Made by a program: the position numbers and the translations under genes | Shown: piece by piece, positions 1 to 4,023 of the stretch | Layout of the letters: each line of letters opens with the position of its first letter | Numbering within the stretch: position 1 is the first letter of the stretch | NCBI GenBank assembly: GCA_018262875.1 | Contig: JADFDL010000055.1 | Coordinates: forward strand, 1 to 8,745 | Direction: 5' to 3' | DNA from: Rhodocyclaceae bacterium | GTDB taxonomy: Bacteria > Pseudomonadota > Gammaproteobacteria > Burkholderiales > Rhodocyclaceae | DNA: 8,745 nt | Notes under the pieces: generated by a model | Seen by the model: the letters and a program-made list of their open reading frames with translations, nothing else | The model's database searches: none | Told to the model about the DNA's origin: nothing

Positions 1-760
1 GACGCACGCTGGGTGCGACAAAGCAATCGGGGACGGCAGCGATGCCTGCGCCTGCGCGTGCCAGGTTGATCAGCAGGTCCGGCGCGTTGGCAACCGCCCG
101 CGCCGGCGGGGCGCCCTCCCATTTGCGATCGCCGCGCGTCAGGGTCCAGCCTGCCGCCTCGCCGTTGCGCCCGAGCAACCGCAGCGAATCGTGCTGATCG
201 AGATCGTCCGGTGACGCCGGATCGCCGCGCTCGGCGAGATAGGCCGGGGCGGCATAGAGGCCGCCCGGGAGCACGGCGATGCGCCGCGCGGCAAGCAGCG
301 CGTCGTCGGGCAGGTCGCCGATGCGCACCGCCAGATCGAAATTTTCTCCGAGCAGATCGACGCGCCGCGGCGAAAGGTCGAGTTCCAGCGTTACCGCCGG
401 GTGAAGCGCGATGAAGGCCGCCAGCATGTCGGTCAGCAACAGGGTCGCGAAATCGCTGGGCATCGATACCCGCAGACGGCCGCTGGGACGCACCTGGCGA
501 AACTCGCGCAGCGCCTTGACGGCATCCACCTCTGCCGCCACCTGCCGCGCGTGTTCGAGCAGCTGCAGGCCGAACTCGGTGAGCGTGAGGCGGCGGGTCG
601 TGCGCAGCATCAGGCGTTCCCCGAGTTGCTCCTCGAGAAATGCGATGCGTCGCGACACCGTGGATTTGGGCAAGCCGATGCGTTCGGCGGCCCCGCTGAA
701 GCTGCCGGCTTCGGCGACGCGGGCAAAGATCAGCAGATCGTTGGGCTCATATTGTTCCAT
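1..760 (-). CDS. LysR-type transcriptional regulator, partial (C-terminus beyond window)
   Basis: About 253 codons are visible; the frame is still open at position 1, so roughly the last 50 residues of a normal ~300-aa LysR protein are missing. The translation starts MEQYEPNDLLIFARVAEAG. The N-terminal winged helix-turn-helix (about residues 1-62) has the family pattern: a GSFSGAAERIGLPKSTVSRRI recognition segment, then LEEQLGERLMLRTTRRLTLT. A linker helix follows, and the LysR-substrate effector domain begins near residue 90 (GRLRVSMPSDFATLLL, later DLAVRIGDLPDD). It is transcribed divergently from the azoreductase operon across a 94-base gap, the usual arrangement for a LysR protein controlling its neighbour, with a quinone, phenolic or other electrophile as plausible coinducer (inference). 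I chose ATG 758-760 because the HTH begins at the normal distance from it. There is no clear Shine-Dalgarno, and the start codon lies inside a palindrome, so autoregulation is likely. Confidence 0.93.
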   Translation of the reverse strand, partial: MEQYEPNDLLIFARVAEAGSFSGAAERIGLPKSTVSRRIAFLEEQLGERLMLRTTRRLTLTEFGLQLLEHARQVAAEVDAVKALREFRQVRPSGRLRVSMPSDFATLLLTDMLAAFIALHPAVTLELDLSPRRVDLLGENFDLAVRIGDLPDDALLAARRIAVLPGGLYAAPAYLAERGDPASPDDLDQHDSLRLLGRNGEAAGWTLTRGDRKWEGAPPARAVANAPDLLINLARAGAGIAAVPDCFVAPSVR

Positions 761-772
761 ATAGGGAACAAT
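751..772. promoter_or_regulatory. Perfect palindrome over the lysR start codon, likely LysR operator
   Basis: The arms ATTGTTCC (751-758) and GGAACAAT (765-772) are perfect inverted repeats separated by 6 bases. The AT-rich dyad has the size and symmetry of LysR-family boxes (T-N11-A type) and overlaps the regulator's own ATG (758-760, minus strand), where a bound protein would block lysR expression. The binding protein is inferred from position only. Confidence 0.6.
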
Positions 773-798
773 GATATCCAATTTATGGGCTTCTGTTC

Positions 799-813
799 TT
801 GATTGATCATCAA
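799..813. promoter_or_regulatory. Second small dyad in the lysR-azoreductase intergenic region
   Basis: TTGAT (799-803) and ATCAA (809-813) flank a 5-base centre in the AT-rich part of the intergenic gap, 42 bases upstream of the azoreductase ATG. It could be a second regulator site or part of the operon promoter. I could not assign convincing -35 and -10 hexamers, and a 5-bp arm is short enough to occur by chance. Confidence 0.25.
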
Positions 814-854
814 TAAAGTGGGCGTCAGATCGTCACCCACCCAAGGAGAGCCAA

Positions 855-1454
855 ATGAACATCCTGCAAATCAACGCCAGCGCCCGCCGCGAAGCGGCCA
901 ATTCCACCCGTGTCGCCAACTCCATCGTGGCCCGCCTGCAGTCGGCCAATCCGGAGGCCGGCCTTACGGCACGTGATCTTGCCGTCACGCCGCATCCGGT
1001 TCTGGATGAGGCCGCCCTCGGCGCGCTGTTCACGCCGGCCGACAAGCGCACCGCCGAGCAGGCGGCGCGCGTCGCCCTCGATGACGCGCTGATCGCCGAA
1101 ATCCAGGCGGCCGACGCGATCGTCCTCGGCGTGCCGATGTACAACTTCGGCGTGCCGGTGCAACTGAAGAACTGGATCGACGCCATTGCGCGCAACGGCG
1201 TGACCTTCCGCTACACCGAACAGGGCCCCGAGGGCCTGCTCAAGGGCAAGGCGGTCTATGTCGCCCTGGCGCGCGGCGGAAAATATCGCGGCACCGAGGC
1301 CGACAGCCAGGTGCCCTACCTGAAGACCGTGCTCGGCTTTCTCGGCATGACCGACGTGCATTTCATCTACGCAGAAGGCCTCAACATGGGCGCGGAAGCG
1401 GTCGAGCAGGGCTTCGCCCAGGCCGAGGCAGATCTGGCCGCGGCGTTGGCCTGA
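855..1454 (+). CDS. azoR: FMN-dependent NADH-azoreductase / quinone reductase (AzoR family)
   Basis: A complete 199-aa protein, close to the 201 aa of E. coli AzoR. The flavodoxin-like fold shows the N-terminal strand [10 protein letters not shown], whose serine-rich loop binds the FMN phosphate, the family signature [16 protein letters not shown] (about residues 94-109, contacting the flavin), [17 protein letters not shown] (about 116-132) and the RGG loop at 140-142. Such enzymes use NAD(P)H to reduce quinones to hydroquinones in two-electron steps, and also azo dyes; they act in the cytosol as homodimers. The start is supported by AAGGAG at 843-848, six bases before ATG. It is the first gene of a four-gene operon and faces the LysR gene, so it is the probable primary target of that regulator. 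The exact physiological substrate is not readable from sequence. Confidence 0.95.
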   Translation: MNILQINASARREAANSTRVANSIVARLQSANPEAGLTARDLAVTPHPVLDEAALGALFTPADKRTAEQAARVALDDALIAEIQAADAIVLGVPMYNFGVPVQLKNWIDAIARNGVTFRYTEQGPEGLLKGKAVYVALARGGKYRGTEADSQVPYLKTVLGFLGMTDVHFIYAEGLNMGAEAVEQGFAQAEADLAAALA

Positions 1455-1500
1455 GCCCGCATCGGCGCAAGAGATTCATCAATCCGATCGAGGAGCCATC

Positions 1501-2376
1501 ATGACAAGCCAGCCAATCCACGGTAGCGAACAGGTCCGCCAATCGCGCAGCGTCGAACGCCTGGTCGCCGGCAAGCCAACTTCCGATGGCGCCGGCGTCA
1601 AGCTGACGCGCGTGCTGACGCAGCCGCTGCAACGCCGTCTGGACCCTTTCCTGATGCTCGATGCCTTCGCCAGCGACAACCCCGACGACTACATCGGCGG
1701 CTTTCCCGACCATCCGCATCGGGGCTTCGAGACCGTGACCTACATGATCGCCGGCCGCATGCAGCATCGCGACAGCGCCGGCCACGAAGGCCTGCTCGAA
1801 AACGGTGGCGTGCAGTGGATGACTGCCGGCCGCGGCGTGATCCATTCCGAGATTCCGCAGCAGGAGGCGGGGGTGATGGAAGGCTTCCAGCTCTGGCTGA
1901 ACCTGCCCGCCGGGGACAAGATGAGCGCGCCCTGGTATCGCGATTTCGCCGCGGCCGACCTGCCGCGCTTCGACACCGATGCCGGGGTCGCGGTGACCGT
2001 GATTGCCGGCGAAAGCCACGGCGTCGCCGGTGCGGTGACGCGCGAGGCGACGGCGCCGCTGTATCTGGACCTGCACCTGCCGGCCGGCACGCGCTTCTGC
2101 CAGACGCTGCCGGCTGAACACAATGCCTTTGTCTATGTGTATCGCGGCGAAGTGCGGATCGGCGGAGAAACGCTGCCGGCAAGCCGCATGGCGATTCTCG
2201 CCAACGAGGCGGCCGCAGACGGCGTCGTGATCGAAGCCGCCGGCGAGGCAAGGGCCTTGCTGATCGCCGGCCGGCCGCTGAATGAACCGATTGCCCAGTA
2301 CGGCCCGTTCGTGATGAACACCGACCAGGAAATTTACCAGGCGCTGAACGACTTTCGGGATGGGCGGCTGGCCTGA
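1501..2376 (+). CDS. Pirin family bicupin protein
   Basis: The 291-aa protein is about the length of full pirins (~290 aa; E. coli YhhW is shorter). The N-terminal cupin carries the metal site: H71 and H73 in FPDHPHRGFETVTYMIAG, and H115 and E117 in GRGVIHSEIPQ, matching the His-His-His-Glu set that binds Fe(II) in pirins. The C-terminal cupin runs from about residue 160 and ends near RPLNEPIAQYGPFVMNT, the conserved pirin tail. Bacterial pirins have shown quercetin 2,3-dioxygenase activity or act as redox-sensitive partner proteins; which applies here is unknown. AGGAG at 1491-1495 sits five bases before the ATG, and the gene lies 46 bases after azoR in the same direction. Co-occurrence with a quinone reductase and a ring-cleaving dioxygenase points to aromatic or electrophile metabolism. 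Confidence 0.94.
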   Translation: MTSQPIHGSEQVRQSRSVERLVAGKPTSDGAGVKLTRVLTQPLQRRLDPFLMLDAFASDNPDDYIGGFPDHPHRGFETVTYMIAGRMQHRDSAGHEGLLENGGVQWMTAGRGVIHSEIPQQEAGVMEGFQLWLNLPAGDKMSAPWYRDFAAADLPRFDTDAGVAVTVIAGESHGVAGAVTREATAPLYLDLHLPAGTRFCQTLPAEHNAFVYVYRGEVRIGGETLPASRMAILANEAAADGVVIEAAGEARALLIAGRPLNEPIAQYGPFVMNTDQEIYQALNDFRDGRLA

Positions 2377-2407
2377 CATCCCGCTTCACATTACCAGGAG
2401 AAATGCC

Positions 2408-2851
2408 ATGAACGATTCTTACAAGACCTATGTTTCCGTAGTCGGGCGCCTGCTGCTGGCGCTCATGTTCATCCTGTCCGGCTTCGGCAAGCTGGGCAAC
2501 ATCGAGGGCACCGCGGCCTTCGTCGCCAGCGGCGGGCTGCCGGCGCCGACGGCCCTCGCCGTTGCGGTTGGTGCGCTGGAACTGTTCGGCGGACTGGCGC
2601 TGGTGGTCGGTTACCGGGTGCGCTTGGTCGGACTCGCGCTGGCCTTGTTTACCGTGATGGCAAGCGTCGTTTTCCATGCCTGGTGGTCGGCCCCGGCAGA
2701 ACAGCAACTCGTCGCCCAGTTGCTCTTCATGAAAAACATTTCGGTGGCAGGCGGCATGCTCCTGATCTCGGCGCTGGGTGCCGGGCCTCTGAGCATCGAT
2801 GCCCGACTTGCCGCTGGAGCTCCAAAGCGTTCGGGGCCGTCCAACGCCTGA
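2408..2851 (+). CDS. DoxX family integral membrane protein
   Basis: A 147-aa hydrophobic protein with about four transmembrane helices: around residues 8-27 (VSVVGRLLLALMFILSGFGK, where the RLLLALMFILSGFGKL pattern is typical of the DoxX/DUF417-type family), 48-66, 70-90 and 112-135. The frame is open from an ATG at 2360, but I chose 2408 because AGGAG (2396-2400) lies seven bases upstream and the earlier start would overlap the pirin gene and add a non-membrane 16-residue stretch. It follows pirin by 31 bases in one operon. DoxX-family proteins are often encoded beside redox enzymes and dioxygenases; some are linked to quinone or thiol-oxidant responses, but no biochemical role can be assigned here. 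Confidence 0.9.
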   Translation: MNDSYKTYVSVVGRLLLALMFILSGFGKLGNIEGTAAFVASGGLPAPTALAVAVGALELFGGLALVVGYRVRLVGLALALFTVMASVVFHAWWSAPAEQQLVAQLLFMKNISVAGGMLLISALGAGPLSIDARLAAGAPKRSGPSNA

Positions 2852-2873
2852 GCAACTGAACGAGGTACCGACC

Positions 2874-3680
2874 ATGAACAAAGCCCCGGTCTTCTTCATC
2901 TCCCATGGCGCGCCGACCTTCGCGCTCGAACCCGGGGAACTCGGCGCCCAACTGACTGCGCTGGGCAGGGAATTGTCCGGCGTGAAGGCGATCCTGGTGG
3001 TTTCGCCGCACTGGCAGACCCGGGTGCTGAAGGTCATGGCGAACAAATCGTCGGCAACGCTTCACGACTTCGGCGGCTTTCCGCGCGAGCTCTACGACTT
3101 GCAGTACCCGGCGCCCGGGCACCCGTCGTTCGCAGCCGAGGCGAGCCGGCTGCTGGTTGGGGCCGGATTCGAGGCCAGCCTCGACGACGAGCGCGGGCTG
3201 GATCACGGGGCCTGGGTTCCCTTGAGGCATCTTCTGCCGGCCGCAGAGGTGCCGGTGTTTCAGGTGTCGATGCCCCACGCGCTGGATGCCGCGGGCGCGG
3301 TGCGCCTTGGTCGCGCGCTGTCTCCGTTGCGGGAGCGCGGCGTGCTGATCGTCGGCTCCGGCAGCATGACGCACAACCTCTACGAAGTGGGCCGATCCGG
3401 TAACGGCGCGGCGGACTATGTCCGGGAATTTGCTTCATGGGTGCGTCAGGCCGTGTTCTCCCGCGACGTGGCCGGGCTGGTGGATTATCGCCAATCGGCG
3501 CCGCACGCCGCGCGGGCGCATCCCACCGAGGAACACTTCCTGCCGCTGCTGGTTGCGATGGGCGCGAGCGGCGGAGAGCCTGCTGCGCAAGCCATCGAGG
3601 GCGAGATCACTTACGGCGTGCTGTCGATGGAGTCCTATGCCTGGGGCATGACTGCCGGCTCTGCAGCATCGCCACCATAG
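2874..3680 (+). CDS. 4,5-DOPA dioxygenase-like extradiol (class III, LigB/YgiD family) ring-cleaving enzyme
   Basis: The 268-aa protein matches the DODA/YgiD family (E. coli YgiD about 262 aa). Conserved blocks are FFISHGAPTF (H11), VVSPHWQTR (H46), the diagnostic LHDFGGFPRELYDLQYPAPG (64-82), GLDHGAWVPL (H111), GSGSMTHNL (H167) and HPTEEHFLPLL (H221). H11, H46 and the histidine of the SMTHNL block correspond to the metal site; the HGAW histidine is the likely acid/base. Family members open catecholic rings with O2; plant relatives cleave DOPA for betalains, while the natural substrate in bacteria is often unknown. ATG 2874 was chosen over the in-frame ATG 2799 because GAGG at 2862-2865 precedes it and the earlier start would overlap doxX and precede the conserved N-terminus. 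Last gene of the operon, 22 bases after doxX; catechols or hydroquinones from the azoreductase could feed it (inference). Confidence 0.94.
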   Translation: MNKAPVFFISHGAPTFALEPGELGAQLTALGRELSGVKAILVVSPHWQTRVLKVMANKSSATLHDFGGFPRELYDLQYPAPGHPSFAAEASRLLVGAGFEASLDDERGLDHGAWVPLRHLLPAAEVPVFQVSMPHALDAAGAVRLGRALSPLRERGVLIVGSGSMTHNLYEVGRSGNGAADYVREFASWVRQAVFSRDVAGLVDYRQSAPHAARAHPTEEHFLPLLVAMGASGGEPAAQAIEGEITYGVLSMESYAWGMTAGSAASPP

Positions 3681-3716
3681 CCGTCGCCGTCAGCCTCGGC
3701 CGGGACGATCCAGACA

Positions 3717-3740
3717 AAAGTCAGTCTCCACGACACGGCG
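3717..3740 (+). repeat. Left copy of the 24-base direct repeat bordering the CRISPR island
   Basis: The 24 bases AAAGTCAGTCTCC + ACGACA + CGGCG recur without mismatch at 6935-6958 in the same orientation. Here the copy is followed by ATTCGCC, so the block ends in a small GGCGA/TCGCC dyad (to 3747). It lies 37 bases after the dioxygenase stop, between the chromosomal operon and the hairpin that begins the array. As a pair the repeats bracket all CRISPR parts, consistent with an insertion boundary or with an interspersed repeat that aided recombination. Confidence 0.85.
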
Positions 3741-3774
3741 ATTCGCCTGCTCTTATAGACGTCGCGGTAGCGAC

Positions 3775-3815
3775 ACGCTCAGGCAGACGGCCCTTGCGGC
3801 CGTCTGCCTGAGCGT
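3775..3815. other. Perfect 18-bp hairpin abutting the first CRISPR repeat
   Basis: Arms at 3775-3792 (ACGCTCAGGCAGACGGCC) and 3798-3815 are exact reverse complements with a five-base CTTGC loop. The right arm runs two bases into repeat 1 (GT at 3814-3815). Neither strand has a T-run after the stem, so it is not a standard intrinsic terminator, although it is strong enough to stop or pause transcription entering the array from the upstream operon, or to end antisense read-through from cas9. A smaller stem (GTCGC/GCGAC, 3761-3774) sits just before it. The role is unknown. Confidence 0.85.
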
Positions 3816-4023
3816 TGTAGCTCCCTCTCTCACCCCGGAAGGCTACAATCGATATGGCCGGCGCTTACGGCCAGGTGCAGGTTGTAGCTCCCTCTCTCAC
3901 CCCGGAAGGCTACAATCGGCGGGCATGTTCGCGCTCTTCGTCGACGAGTTGTAGCTCCCTCTCTCACCCCGGAAGGCTACAATCGGCAGCAGGGTTTGCC
4001 ATCACCAGCGGCAGGTTGTAGCT
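3814..4023 (+). CRISPR. Type II-C CRISPR array: three identical 36-bp repeats plus a 9-bp remnant of a fourth
   Basis: Repeats lie at 3814-3849, 3881-3916 and 3948-3983 and are identical. Each starts GTTGTAGCTCCCTCTCTC and ends CCCCGGAAGGCTACAAT, very close to the N. meningitidis repeat (GTTGTAGCTCCC...GCTACAAT). Spacers are 3850-3880, 3917-3947 and 3984-4014, each 31 bases. The period is exactly 67, and at the next expected position (4015) only GTTGTAGCT remains before the sequence becomes cas9. Orientation follows from the crRNA repeat sequence and the anti-repeat at 6830: transcription is rightward, convergent with cas9, as in other II-C loci. In Neisseria each repeat carries a promoter whose -10 is the terminal TACAAT. 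That hexamer is kept here, but the TG of the extended -10 is not (GGC precedes it), so repeat-borne promoters are possible, not certain. Spacers 1 and 2 are followed by full repeats; spacer 3 is followed only by the stub. No spacer matches elsewhere in the window. Confidence 0.97.

Noticed and set aside
2799..2873. Earlier in-frame ATG for the dioxygenase, adding 25 residues.
   Set aside because: It would overlap the doxX coding region, and the conserved family N-terminus starts at MNKAP with its own ribosome site.
1381..3046. Large minus-strand open frames (1381-2379 and 1598-3046) opposite pirin and doxX.
   Set aside because: Arg-rich shadow translations with no domains; the plus-strand genes are well supported by family motifs.
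3681..3813. A search for leftover Cas9 PAM-domain, cas1 or cas2 fragments on the far side of the array.
   Set aside because: Only the border repeat and hairpins are present; no frame resembles these proteins.
3775..3815. The hairpin as an intrinsic terminator, or as paired Neisseria-type DNA uptake sequences (it contains GGCCGTCTGCCTGA).
   Set aside because: No T-run on either strand, and the sequence departs from known uptake dialects; kept only as an unexplained hairpin.
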